40,125 bases of DNA from Rhizobiaceae bacterium (lineage in GTDB: Bacteria > Pseudomonadota > Alphaproteobacteria > Rhizobiales > Rhizobiaceae), in the NCBI GenBank assembly GCA_013214695.1, contig JABSRX010000002.1:58361-98485 (forward strand). Direction: 5' to 3'. The position numbers and the translations under genes are program-made. Under the pieces are notes generated by a model. The model worked only from the letters and a program-made list of their open reading frames with translations. It was not told the origin of the DNA and ran no database searches. Positions 18,721-26,978 of the stretch are shown piece by piece (within the stretch, counting starts at the first letter, position 1; each line of letters starts with the position of its first letter).

Positions 18721-18853
18721 CAGTATGGGGTACGCCATCAATTCACCGCATTGTGTCGGTACGACTTGACGGGATGTTGCGGCAGTAACTTGGTGGCGAA
18801 AAAACGGATCAGATCTTGGCCGTTTCTTTGTATTGAAGGCATATCGATCCGTT

Positions 18854-20821
18854 ATGAAACCGGCCAGTTTTCAAGACACTTGCTGTAAGCATTCGCCATC
18901 GGTTGTCGCCGCCCATCGTGGCGTGTTTTTGCTTGCCCTGTTCGTTTTGTGCCTGGGCTATGACGCGGCAACCACGGCTTTCGCCGAAACCCGCACGCTG
19001 AAAATGTACTTCACCCACACGCGGGAAAGCGCCACCATCACCTTCAAAAAGAACGGCAAGTATCTGCCGGCCGGTTTGAAAAAGGCCAACCGTTTCCTGC
19101 GCGACTGGCGCCGCAAGGAACCGACAAAGATGGACCCGGCCTTGCTCGACCTGGTCTGGGAAGTCTATCAAAAGAGTGGTTCCCGGCAGCCAATCAATGT
19201 GATTTCGGCCTATCGCTCACCGCGCACCAACAACATGCTTCGTCGGCGCGGCCGCGGTGTCGCCAAGACCAGCCAGCACACCAAAGGTAAAGCGCTCGAT
19301 TTCTTTCTGCCTGATGTCAGTGTGGCAAAGCTGAGAGCTTTGGGCCTGCAGGCACACCGGGGTGGGGTTGGCTATTATGCCGGCTCCTTTGTGCATCTCG
19401 ATACCGGCAGTGTGCGTCACTGGCCGCGTATGAGTTCCCGCCAGTTGAAGAAGGTCTTTCCTGACGGCAAGACGATTCACATTCCGTCCAACGGTAAGCC
19501 GCTGAAGGGTTACAAGATCGCCCGAGCCAATCTGAGGAAGGGGCTCAATGCCGACGGGTCGTCGCGCAAAACCAGCGTTCGACGTACTCTGCTGGCCACC
19601 TTGTTCAACAACAGCAATGACAACTCAGATCAAAACGAAGGCGCGACCCCGTCCAGACGTCCCGTCCTCGATAAGCCGGTTCAGGCAGCGGCGCTTCCGC
19701 GTCGCCAGCGGCCCGCCACCGGCCCTGATCCGTTTTCTTTGGAGAACAGGGCAGCAGCAAGCCAGTCACCTGTGCCGCAAGGCCGTGTTGCTGTACCGAG
19801 CCTTCGCCCCACTTTGCCGCGTCCCGCACCTGATACCATCAACGACAATGCGATCGTCGTAGCCGCAGCCGAACCAACCGATACACCGGAAGCCACCCTG
19901 CAACCGGTTTCCACCGAACTGGCACTCGCCGCTCCAGAAGCCTTGCCGAACGTGTTGCGTCCGGCTGCCGATATTCCGGACGCCGGGGCACCGGCCTCGA
20001 ATGCATCGCTGACGCCTGTAGCGGATACTGGGACGCAGGTCGCCCTCGGGGATCTGTCACCAGGGCGTTCGGCCCCGACACCCCGCGCACCGATCACAGA
20101 TGTTGCAGCGGCTCCACAATCAACCGAGCAGCTTGAGGTTGAGCAGTTAAAGTCGCGCATTGAGACAGCCTTGGCACGAGGCCGTGTGGCGACACCGGCA
20201 GAAACCGCCGCCGAGCAGCAAAGCAACAGCCAACTGGCTGAAGCGCTGAAGTCCATTCCAGTGCCGAAGACACCCAACGAACGTCCGGCGGAAACCCAGT
20301 TGGCACTTGCCGCGCTGCCGGAACCGACCTTGCGAAATTCAGCCCTTACGACCACAAGCGAGCTGAACGAACCACAGCCGGTGGTCGATCAATCCAGATT
20401 TGCTGCCCTCGACGCGTCTGAAGCGTCGACACCATCACTGCGCCAGGAATTGCGACCTGAACTGATTGCCGCGTCGGCCGATCGACTGAAAGTGCCGCTG
20501 CCATCGTCAAATCCAGAGCGTGAGGCTGCTGTTGCCACTGCGGCAAACAGCGCGCCGTCAAGCGATGCTGATCCAAGCTATGATCTCAGTCTGGGAGATC
20601 TGGATGGAAGCTCGGTCAAGAAGTGGGCTGTATCCTTGTCGACACGTGTGGGCCCATCTGCGGTCTTGACCGCGCCAAACTATCAGGAAAGCACCCGCCA
20701 AGAAGCGCCGAACCGCGTCTATTCAGCCGGTTTCGCCCAGGCGCGCTTTACGCTGAAGTCGGACAGTTTCAGTGGCAAGGCCCTGACCCGCGTGGCCTTT
20801 GCGTCTTTCAATACAAACTGA
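18854..20821 (+). CDS. DUF882 murein endopeptidase-like protein with long disordered tail
   Basis: A 655-residue exported protein. An N-terminal signal segment (GVFLLALFVLCLGY) is followed by a DUF882/YcbK domain of the M15 peptidase type (about residues 45-200). Its metal ligands are His and Asp in SQHTKGKALDF near residue 142 and His in FVHLDTG near 182. These enzymes cut peptide cross-links in peptidoglycan. The remaining 450 residues are rich in A, P, S, T and E and appear disordered, with a short ordered-looking end (KKWAVSLSTRVG onward). Usual members are only about 180-300 residues long in gammaproteobacteria. Start: the ATG at 18854 is preferred over a TTG at 18833. It converges closely with the DUF1465 gene. 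Confidence 0.88.
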   Translation: MKPASFQDTCCKHSPSVVAAHRGVFLLALFVLCLGYDAATTAFAETRTLKMYFTHTRESATITFKKNGKYLPAGLKKANRFLRDWRRKEPTKMDPALLDLVWEVYQKSGSRQPINVISAYRSPRTNNMLRRRGRGVAKTSQHTKGKALDFFLPDVSVAKLRALGLQAHRGGVGYYAGSFVHLDTGSVRHWPRMSSRQLKKVFPDGKTIHIPSNGKPLKGYKIARANLRKGLNADGSSRKTSVRRTLLATLFNNSNDNSDQNEGATPSRRPVLDKPVQAAALPRRQRPATGPDPFSLENRAAASQSPVPQGRVAVPSLRPTLPRPAPDTINDNAIVVAAAEPTDTPEATLQPVSTELALAAPEALPNVLRPAADIPDAGAPASNASLTPVADTGTQVALGDLSPGRSAPTPRAPITDVAAAPQSTEQLEVEQLKSRIETALARGRVATPAETAAEQQSNSQLAEALKSIPVPKTPNERPAETQLALAALPEPTLRNSALTTTSELNEPQPVVDQSRFAALDASEASTPSLRQELRPELIAASADRLKVPLPSSNPEREAAVATAANSAPSSDADPSYDLSLGDLDGSSVKKWAVSLSTRVGPSAVLTAPNYQESTRQEAPNRVYSAGFAQARFTLKSDSFSGKALTRVAFASFNTN

Positions 20822-20844
20822 TTTTCGACAGCTAGAGCCGGACT

Positions 20845-21387
20845 TTAGTCGCGGAAGCGGGGATCAAAGGCGGTTTCCAGCAGCGCGCGTTGGGAAGCGA
20901 CCGGGTTGTCCTGGCGCACCGGCTCATCAGCCTCTTTATTGCCGTAGATTTCTGAATCCAGCCGTTGAATGCGCTTTTGCAGCGCGACCGAGCGGTGGAT
21001 CAGGTCAATGAACAGGTCCGGCAATTCATCCCAGCCGGCGCCGCCCATATGAGACTGCAATTGATGCAGTTTGATGTTCTGCTTTTCCGCCACCACCTGC
21101 TCGGTGGTCATTTCGCCCTCGGCGACGGCGCGTTGCAGCAGCAGCCAAGACGCCAATTGCATCAGGCGTGTGGTCAGGCGCATGGATTCTGCGCCGTAGA
21201 CGGCGGAGGCCGTTTTCGACAGGCCCCGGGCCGCCTCACGTCCGTCGGAATCCAGAAACGCGGCGGTTTCCTCGACTAGGTCCATGCCATAGCTGAACAA
21301 CTCGCTGAACCGGCTCGACGCGGCAAAATGGTCGGCCAAGCGTACAGGCGAAGACTTGCTATGAGAGCCGTGCTCGTTGTCCATCAT
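20845..21387 (-). CDS. DUF1465 family protein
   Basis: A 180-residue helical, soluble protein. It matches the alphaproteobacterial DUF1465 family by GMDLVEETAAFLDSDGR and the strongly conserved ESMRLTTRLMQLASWLLLQR, followed by AVAEGEMT. The family has no accepted function; it is conserved in chromosomes of many alphaproteobacteria and is sometimes linked to cell-cycle genes. Two adjacent ATG codons could be the start. A CtrA-like box lies about 210 bases upstream. The 3' end is 23 bases from that of the convergent DUF882 gene. Confidence 0.87.
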   Translation of the reverse strand: MMDNEHGSHSKSSPVRLADHFAASSRFSELFSYGMDLVEETAAFLDSDGREAARGLSKTASAVYGAESMRLTTRLMQLASWLLLQRAVAEGEMTTEQVVAEKQNIKLHQLQSHMGGAGWDELPDLFIDLIHRSVALQKRIQRLDSEIYGNKEADEPVRQDNPVASQRALLETAFDPRFRD

Positions 21388-21469
21388 GTTAAAACCACTG
21401 CCAAAATCGACCTACTTTGTAGAAGGGAAGGGCAGAGGGGTAAAGTGGGGCATCTGAGCCCCAGGCAAA

Positions 21470-21503
21470 AAAAGGCCAAAAAAAAGAGCCGCAGGCGGCT
21501 CTT
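21470..21503 (-). terminator. Rho-independent terminator (minus strand)
   Basis: AGAGCC at 21485-21490 pairs with GGCTCT at 21497-21502 around a GC-rich loop. On the minus strand the stem is followed by a run of eight T. It lies downstream of the DUF1192 gene and upstream of the DUF1465 gene, so it should separate these two transcripts. Confidence 0.75.
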
Positions 21504-21594
21504 GAAAGTTAACAGGGAGGCTCACTCAAGAATAGGGAAATATAAAATTACCCAACCTCGGGGGAGTACCTGCCTTTATTAACACCCATAAAGC

Positions 21595-21609
21595 TTAACA
21601 AACCGTTAA
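21595..21609 (-). promoter_or_regulatory. CtrA box (TTAA-N7-TTAA)
   Basis: TTAACAAACCGTTAA is an exact match to the alphaproteobacterial CtrA recognition pattern and reads as such on either strand. It lies just beyond the stop codon of the DUF1192 gene and upstream of the DUF1465 gene, but the terminator at 21470-21503 lies between it and DUF1465, so its target is unclear. Confidence 0.4.
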
Positions 21610-21635
21610 TGTGGTTAATTCAGGACAGTTTTTCG

Positions 21636-21827
21636 CTAGCTTTTGAAAAATTGATGGGCCGCATCAAGGCTCTTGGACTTCTTTATTTTCTCGTTCTTCA
21701 TTCGCTCAATTTCTTCGGTCAACAGTGCGATGCGTTCATCCAGGTCGTCCAGCGAAAATGTCGACAGGTCACAACCCAGGGTGATGTCCTTGCTGCGGGT
21801 GAACTGAGCTTCATTTTCATCAAACAT
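21636..21827 (-). CDS. DUF1192 family small protein
   Basis: A 63-residue protein with the family core LGCDLSTFSLDDLDERIALLTEEIERMK followed by a short charged tail ending in AHQFFKS. The core is split here as seen in the DNA: SLDDLDERIALL is the best-conserved stretch. The C-terminal half should form a helix or coiled coil. The family is widespread in alphaproteobacteria and its function is unknown. AAGGACG is upstream of the ATG. It is divergent from the TrcR-like gene and ends before a T-rich terminator. Confidence 0.85.
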   Translation of the reverse strand: MFDENEAQFTRSKDITLGCDLSTFSLDDLDERIALLTEEIERMKNEKIKKSKSLDAAHQFFKS

Positions 21828-21891
21828 GGTCGGACGTCCTTCTGCTGTCGTGCCTCGTTATAACGCAAAGGGGAGAGGGTCACCAGCGAGC

Positions 21892-21920
21892 CCGTGAAAC
21901 ACAATGATTGCATTTCACGG
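21892..21920. promoter_or_regulatory. Inverted repeat in the DUF1192/TrcR divergent region
   Basis: CCGTGAAA at 21892-21899 and TTTCACGG at 21913-21920 form perfect 8-bp arms 13 bases apart. The site is between two divergent genes, 65 bases from one start and 130 from the other. The spacing is about two helix turns centre to centre, which fits binding by a dimeric repressor. No regulator is known for it. Confidence 0.4.
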
Positions 21921-22048
21921 CCATCGCGCGTATATCACGGTCGATCCCTAAAACGTGGCAAACTTCCACGGCTCACCCAAAACCCGGGCGAGCAAACGGG
22001 GAAGGTTTATTCTCGATGCGCTCAGCATCCAACCAAGGACAATAAACG

Positions 22049-22756
22049 ATGGCGACGAAACTTCTTATGCCCAAAGCAACCGCTGTATGGTTGGTGGACA
22101 ATACCGCTTTGACCTTCGATCAGATCGGTGCCCTGTGTGGTCTGCACACGCTGGAAGTCAAATCCATTGCCGACGGCGATTCCGCCCAGGGCATCAAGGG
22201 CCTTGATCCGATCCAGACCGGCCAGTTGAGCCGCGAGCAGATCAAGGAAGCGGAAGCCGACCCGGATTCCCGCCTGACCCTGCTGGAGCCAAAGGTTGTT
22301 GTCCCAGAGCTGAAGAAGAAGGGCCCGCGCTATACGCCAGTATCGCGTCGCCAGGACCGTCCCAATGCCATCCTGTGGCTGGTGCGCAGCCATCCTGAAA
22401 TGCGCGATTCCCAGATCATCCGTCTGGTCGGCACCACCAAAACCACGATTGCCGCCATCCGCGATCGCACCCATTGGAATTCCGCCAATCTGCAGCCAAT
22501 GGACCCTGTGACCCTCGGCATCTGCAGCCAGATTGATCTGGATTTTGAAGTGGCCAAAGCCGCCAAATACCTGCCACAGGTCGAAGAAGCTGCCGTTGAA
22601 GATGGTCTGCTGCCGGCTTCTGAAACTCAGATTGTTGAGCCGGAATTCGATCCCCAGAAGAGCGAAGAAATCGACGCAGACAGCGTTTTCAAGAACTTCG
22701 GTTCGCTGGGTGGCGACAGCGACGGCAGCGACGGCGACAGCAACTCGAACGCCTAA
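22049..22756 (+). CDS. trcR: DUF1013 protein, TrcR-like cell-cycle transcriptional regulator
   Basis: A 235-residue protein recognised by LLMPKATAVWLVDNTALTFDQIG at the start (given in part: PKATAVWLVDNT), LCGLHTLEVKSIADGD, and RPNAILWLVRSHPEMRD followed by a second helix-turn-helix-like stretch (IIRLVGTTKTTIAAIRDRTHWN). This is the DUF1013 family, named TrcR in current annotation and described as a cell-cycle-linked regulator of alphaproteobacteria; I rely on memory for that name. The C-terminal 40 residues are acidic and Ser/Gly/Asp-rich, probably disordered. AAGGACAA precedes the ATG. It ends 6 bases from the convergent SDR gene. Confidence 0.87.
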   Translation: MATKLLMPKATAVWLVDNTALTFDQIGALCGLHTLEVKSIADGDSAQGIKGLDPIQTGQLSREQIKEAEADPDSRLTLLEPKVVVPELKKKGPRYTPVSRRQDRPNAILWLVRSHPEMRDSQIIRLVGTTKTTIAAIRDRTHWNSANLQPMDPVTLGICSQIDLDFEVAKAAKYLPQVEEAAVEDGLLPASETQIVEPEFDPQKSEEIDADSVFKNFGSLGGDSDGSDGDSNSNA

Positions 22757-22762
22757 TCGCGC

Positions 22763-23539
22763 TCAATCCACCGTATAGGCCAGGCCCAGTCGACCGCCAT
22801 CCGCGTAGATGGTCTGGCCGGTGATGTAGTCGGCATCGCTGGACGCCAAAAAGGCGGCAATGCCAGCGATCTCGGCCGGTTCCCCGACGCGTCCAAGCGG
22901 CGTACGTGCCAATACTTTTTTCTTGGCCTTAGCGTCGCTGTTGACCGCTTCCATCATTTCCGTGGCGATTGAGCCAGGACCAATGGCGTTAACACGAATG
23001 CCATAGGGGGCCAGATATTGCGCCAGCACGTTGGTCAGCTGGCGCACCCCGCCTTTGGAAATCGTGTAGGGAATTTGCGATGCAATCGCCAGTTTCGCGT
23101 TGATCGATGACATGTTGATGATGCAACCGGCAGGGCCGCCGCTTTTCACCCGTTTGATCATCGACTTGGCGACAGCCTGAGAGCACAGAAACGGCCCCTT
23201 CAGATTGACCCGCATCACCTGTTCGAAATCGGCTTCCGAAATATCGAGAAAGTCGCCTCCCAACACAACGCCGGCATTGTTGACCAGAATATCAATATCG
23301 CCATAGGTGTCGGCGGTTTCAGCGACCAGGTTGTGCACGTCCAGGCGTTCTCCGACATCGGCACTGACATAGGAGACATTGCCCAGTTTACCGAGTTCAT
23401 CAGCCGCCGCCTCGCCCCTTTCGTCATCGATGTCGGCAATCACCACCTGGGCCCCTTCGCTCAAAAAGCGATGGGCAATGGCATAGCCGATCCCCCGGGC
23501 GGCGCCGGTGACAATGGCGGTTTTTCCCGAAAATCTCAT
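22763..23539 (-). CDS. SDR family dehydrogenase, last gene of the importer-sugar operon
   Basis: A 258-residue classical short-chain dehydrogenase. The cofactor motif TGAARGIG is near residue 12, Asp in IADIDDE suggests NAD, NNAG is near 92, and the catalytic Ser and YTISK are near 142-160. The ending [19 protein letters not shown] is typical of sugar or polyol dehydrogenases. AAAGGA is upstream of the ATG. It follows the aldose-epimerase gene after 47 bases. In context it probably oxidises the sugar, or a derived alcohol or aldehyde, brought in by the transporter encoded upstream. The substrate is not known. Confidence 0.88.
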   Translation of the reverse strand: MRFSGKTAIVTGAARGIGYAIAHRFLSEGAQVVIADIDDERGEAAADELGKLGNVSYVSADVGERLDVHNLVAETADTYGDIDILVNNAGVVLGGDFLDISEADFEQVMRVNLKGPFLCSQAVAKSMIKRVKSGGPAGCIINMSSINAKLAIASQIPYTISKGGVRQLTNVLAQYLAPYGIRVNAIGPGSIATEMMEAVNSDAKAKKKVLARTPLGRVGEPAEIAGIAAFLASSDADYITGQTIYADGGRLGLAYTVD

Positions 23540-23586
23540 TGGCTGAATCCTTTCGGTTATGGCGCCTGACCAGGACAGGACCGGTT

Positions 23587-24618
23587 TTAGGCCTTGGTGA
23601 AGCGATACTCGGTGACCTGCCGCAAGTCTTCACCCGGACGCACAATGGCGTTGGGGAAGTTGTCGTGATTTGGCGCGTCTGGCCAATTCTGGGTTTCCAT
23701 GCAAAAGCCGGCATAGGCCCCATAGGCCTCACCCTGCAACCCGGGAACCGGCGTTGCGACCTTATGCCCGGCGTAGAACTGCAGGCCAGGCTCGGTGGTC
23801 GCAACGGTCATCTGAACCCCCGACACGGCGGACTTTGCAATCGCCACATCCTGCAGGCCACGGCGGCCATTGCTGAGGCAGAAATTGTGGTCGTAGATGA
23901 GGTCGCCGCTCGCATCGCCGCCCAGATCGCGGCCGATCGGCTTGGCGGTTTGAAAGTCGAAGGGCGTGCCAGCAACCGCAACAACGTCTCCGTTGGGAAT
24001 CAGCGCGTCGTTCACCGGTAGATAATGCTTGGCGAAGATCTGAACTTCATGGTCACGGCAGTCTGCCTCGCCGCTGAGATTGAAATAGGAGTGATGGGCG
24101 AGGCCGGCAGGCGTCGGCGCGTCGCTGCGCACGCTGTAGGCAATGTGCAGGCAACCATCGTCCTTCAGTGTGAAATCGCAGGTCATCGCGCAATTGCCGG
24201 GGAAACCCATCGTACCGTCCGGATCGTCCAGCGTCAGATAGACGTGGGAACTGCCAAGGTCGGCGATCTTCCAGTGGCGTTTGCCAATGCCCGCCGATCC
24301 ACCGTGCAGCGTGTTTTCGCCGTTATTGGTGTCGGTGAGAAACTTTTGCCCGTCGATCTCAAAGCTGCCGCCACCAATGCGGTTGGCAAAGCGGCCAACT
24401 GTTGCGCCAAAATAGGGCGAGTGAGCCGGGTAATCGGCGAAATTGTCGAAGCCCAATACCAGCGGTGGTTGATGGCCTTCCAGCCGCAGATCCTGCAGAA
24501 TGGCTCCCCATGTGAGAATATTGGCAGTCAAGCCGCCGCCAGTCAGCGTTACTCGATAGACGGATTGCCCATCCTCGGTCTGACCGAAAATTTCCTTGTT
24601 TGCGCCCACAATTGTCAT
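23587..24618 (-). CDS. Aldose 1-epimerase (mutarotase)
   Basis: A 343-residue GalM-fold enzyme that interconverts alpha and beta anomers of a free sugar. Family motifs are ATVGRFANRI near residue 75, ENTLHGG (His) near 98, GLAHHSYFNLSG (catalytic His) near 175 and FCMETQNWPDAPNH (catalytic Glu) near 305. Its start overlaps the stop of the PfkB kinase gene (ATGA). The substrate sugar is not shown by the sequence. A mutarotase is useful where an enzyme downstream, here a dehydrogenase or kinase, needs one anomer. Confidence 0.92.
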   Translation of the reverse strand: MTIVGANKEIFGQTEDGQSVYRVTLTGGGLTANILTWGAILQDLRLEGHQPPLVLGFDNFADYPAHSPYFGATVGRFANRIGGGSFEIDGQKFLTDTNNGENTLHGGSAGIGKRHWKIADLGSSHVYLTLDDPDGTMGFPGNCAMTCDFTLKDDGCLHIAYSVRSDAPTPAGLAHHSYFNLSGEADCRDHEVQIFAKHYLPVNDALIPNGDVVAVAGTPFDFQTAKPIGRDLGGDASGDLIYDHNFCLSNGRRGLQDVAIAKSAVSGVQMTVATTEPGLQFYAGHKVATPVPGLQGEAYGAYAGFCMETQNWPDAPNHDNFPNAIVRPGEDLRQVTEYRFTKA

Positions 24619-25511
24619 GCTCTGTCCCTCAGGAAATCCATCACTTCTTGACGCCTCGGTGCCCCGTCGCGTCCCCCTTTACGTTCGCACTTGATCGCTG
24701 CAGCGGCGCTGGCAAAGCGGATGGCTTCAGCCTCGTCCATGCCTTCGCCCAGCGCAAGCGTAAACGCTCCATGCCAAACGTCACCGGCACCCAACGTGTC
24801 GACCGGCGTAATGTCAAATGCCGGAAACCAGGTGACCGCCCCATCCTGTGCCATGGCCACGCCGTTCTCGCCATCGGTGACAATGACTTTGCCCGGCAGC
24901 ATGGCGTCTGCCTTCAGGGTGGATTCAGCCACATCTGTAAGACCGGTGAAATCGAGCGCGCCTTGCGCTGAGAAGGCCACGTGGCTGGCCGCCTGCACGG
25001 CTGCTTCGGCCTCCAGGACCGGCGCTTCCGCGTCCATCACGCCGGGCAGACCCCGCGCCTTGGCCAATTCCATGGCGGCAAGAGCCCCGTCGCCCCACCG
25101 CGTGTCGGCCAGCACCGCCGCCAGGTCCGCCGGAGCGGCGTCGGCCATCCAGGCACCCGTTGTCGGCAAATCCGTGTCCCGGTAATTCATGATTTGCCGT
25201 TCTCCTGTGCCATCAATATAGATTGAGGAAAACGATGAACGGCGGTCAACGTGGCGCTTGACCAGTTCGGTTTGAACACCATCGCGTTGCAGATCGGCCA
25301 AGATCATATCGGCAATCTGATCGTCGCCCAGGCGCGATGCCAGATGAGCGTCTCCTTCCAGCCGCGCGATGGCCACCGCCGCGTTTGCCGCATTGCCACC
25401 GCCACTGATCGCCGCGCCGGAGGCCCGGTATTTTTCCGGCAGGCGCGGGAACCCATCCATGTGAAAGACAAAATCGAGAACGGCGACACCTGCCACCAGA
25501 ATAGAAGTCAT
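24615..25511 (-). CDS. PfkB family sugar kinase (YihV/ribokinase-like)
   Basis: A 298-residue ribokinase-fold kinase. The N-terminal part has GVAVLDFVF and SGGGNAANAAVAIARL, and the C-terminal ATP and catalytic motif is DTLGAGDVWHGAF with catalytic Asp near residue 243. Compared from memory with E. coli sulfofructose kinase YihV, it shares the spacing and sequence of LPEKY, RLGDD, GERQIMNY, VLADTRWGDGA, AFSAQG and GGRDG/GGRAG near the end. These include the Asn and Arg positions near the sulfonate pocket. Many alphaproteobacterial kinases share this look, so the substrate remains open. It starts on the stop of the permease gene (ATGA) and overlaps the epimerase gene in the same way. Confidence 0.88.
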   Translation of the reverse strand: MTSILVAGVAVLDFVFHMDGFPRLPEKYRASGAAISGGGNAANAAVAIARLEGDAHLASRLGDDQIADMILADLQRDGVQTELVKRHVDRRSSFSSIYIDGTGERQIMNYRDTDLPTTGAWMADAAPADLAAVLADTRWGDGALAAMELAKARGLPGVMDAEAPVLEAEAAVQAASHVAFSAQGALDFTGLTDVAESTLKADAMLPGKVIVTDGENGVAMAQDGAVTWFPAFDITPVDTLGAGDVWHGAFTLALGEGMDEAEAIRFASAAAAIKCERKGGRDGAPRRQEVMDFLRDRA

Positions 25512-26203
25512 GCAACGCTCGGTTTGGGTATGCGGTTTTCCAACCAGCCGAATATGACGACGATGATGCCGGTCAGCAAGACGTAGATTCCGGCAACCAA
25601 CAGAAGCGGTTCGTAAACCAGGAACGTGTCCTGACGCACCTCGGTGCTACGGCCAAACAGCTCATAGATGGTGATGGTCGCCGCCAGCGGGGTGGCCTTC
25701 AGGGTCAACACCACTTCGCCGGCAAGTGTCGGGAAGACGTTCTGTACAGCGCGGGGCAGCCAGATGCGGTAAAGGATTTTGAACGGGCTCATGCCCATGG
25801 AACGGGCCGCTTCCAATTCCCCCTTAGGCACGCCGGCAAAGGCGCCGCGCATGACCTCGCCAACATATCCCGCCACCGACAGGGTGAAGGCGACAATGGC
25901 ATAGGGGAAGGCAGCGCGTAGGACGGGCCATAGGAAGGATTCGCGGATGCCCTCGATGGAGGGAAACAACTCACCAACGCCATAATAGATCAGCCACAGC
26001 TGGATCAGCAGCGGTGTGCCGCGGATGGTCGTGCAGAACCCCCGCGCAATCGCCGCCAGCCAACGCGGACCGGTGACCTGAACCAGGCCGATGGGGACCG
26101 ACAGAAGGAAGCCCAGCGTGCTGCAAATGACCAGCAGCTGGATGGTTAGCCAGAAGCCGGAGATCAGCTTGTCGGAATATTCAGGAAGCCACGACCAATC
26201 CAT
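25508..26203 (-). CDS. Polar amino acid-type ABC transporter permease (HisM-like)
   Basis: A 231-residue inner-membrane permease of the polar amino acid uptake family. The ABC-coupling loop is in ELEAARSMGMSPFKILYRIWLP. About five hydrophobic segments are present (for example LLVICSTLGFLLSVPIGL and LLLVAGIYVLLTGIIVVIFGWLE). The start is placed at ATG 26203 (MDWSWLPEY), 11 bases after the end of the HisQ-like gene with AGGACG between; the longer ORF start would overlap it. It ends on the start of the kinase gene. It should pair with the HisQ-like permease as a heterodimer. Confidence 0.92.
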   Translation of the reverse strand: MDWSWLPEYSDKLISGFWLTIQLLVICSTLGFLLSVPIGLVQVTGPRWLAAIARGFCTTIRGTPLLIQLWLIYYGVGELFPSIEGIRESFLWPVLRAAFPYAIVAFTLSVAGYVGEVMRGAFAGVPKGELEAARSMGMSPFKILYRIWLPRAVQNVFPTLAGEVVLTLKATPLAATITIYELFGRSTEVRQDTFLVYEPLLLVAGIYVLLTGIIVVIFGWLENRIPKPSVA

Positions 26204-26213
26204 CTTGCGCGTC

Positions 26214-26924
26214 CTAAGCCATGGCCTGACCGCGCCGATAGCGGGCTTCAACCCGCCGGAAGACGGCGTTGGAGATCAGGGTCACGCAGAGATAGATCAC
26301 GGCCGCAGCAGCGTAAAACAGCAGATAATTGCGGGTGGAACCGGCAGCCGTTTTGGTGGCCGAGGCCAGTTCGAAAAAGCCGACAACGGCCAGCAAGGCC
26401 GTGTCCTTGGTGACGATCAGCCACAGATTGGCAAGGCCGGGCAGGGCGAACGGAATCATCGCCGGAATGAGAATGCGGTAGATCGACTGGCTGCGCGACA
26501 TGCCGTAGGCGAGCGCTGCCTCTGTCTGACCACGGGGCACTGCCAGCATGGCGGCACGGATCACCTCGGTGGAATAGGCGCCTTGAACGAAACCCAGAAC
26601 AATGATGCCGGCGACCAGACCGCTGATATCGATCGGGTCAAAGCCGAGACTCTCCAGTCCGTTATTGAGGGCCGCCGTGCCAGCATAATAAAGCAGCAGG
26701 ATCAGCACCAGTTCGGGAACCGCACGGATCAGGGTTGTGTAAGTGGTCAACAGCCAGCGCAAAGGCGCCGGGCCGTGAATTTTGCCCAGGGCCCCAAGCA
26801 GGCCAATGGTCAGGCCCAAAGCATAGGCGCCAATGGCGATCTGCATGGTGCTCAGCAAGCCAGACAGCAGCGAGAGGCCGCGACCAGGCGGCTCAATCCA
26901 AAGCAGTTGCAGGCTTTCAAACAC
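26214..26924 (-). CDS. Polar amino acid-type ABC transporter permease (HisQ-like)
   Basis: A 236-residue permease with the EAA-type loop QTEAALAYGMSRSQSIYRILIP and about five membrane segments (for example MQIAIGAYALGLTIGLLGAL and NYLLFYAAAAVIYLCVTLI). The start codon is GTG, with GGA upstream. A perfect 12-bp hairpin lies between the binding-protein gene and this one. It is the third gene of the operon. With the HisM-like protein it should form the channel for the substrate delivered by the periplasmic binding protein. Confidence 0.92.
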   Translation of the reverse strand: MFESLQLLWIEPPGRGLSLLSGLLSTMQIAIGAYALGLTIGLLGALGKIHGPAPLRWLLTTYTTLIRAVPELVLILLLYYAGTAALNNGLESLGFDPIDISGLVAGIIVLGFVQGAYSTEVIRAAMLAVPRGQTEAALAYGMSRSQSIYRILIPAMIPFALPGLANLWLIVTKDTALLAVVGFFELASATKTAAGSTRNYLLFYAAAAVIYLCVTLISNAVFRRVEARYRRGQAMA

Positions 26925-26943
26925 AGTCAGTCCAATCGGAAAT

Positions 26944-26971
26944 GGCTCACCCGATCAGTATCGGGTGAGCC
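26944..26971 (-). other. Perfect 12-bp hairpin between binding-protein and permease genes
   Basis: GGCTCACCCGAT at 26944-26955 pairs perfectly with ATCGGGTGAGCC at 26960-26971 around a 4-base loop. There is no T-run. It sits 7 bases past the stop of the binding-protein gene, the usual place for an RNA-stabilising or attenuating hairpin that makes the binding protein more abundant than the permeases. Confidence 0.75.
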
Positions 26972-26978
26972 GAACGGC

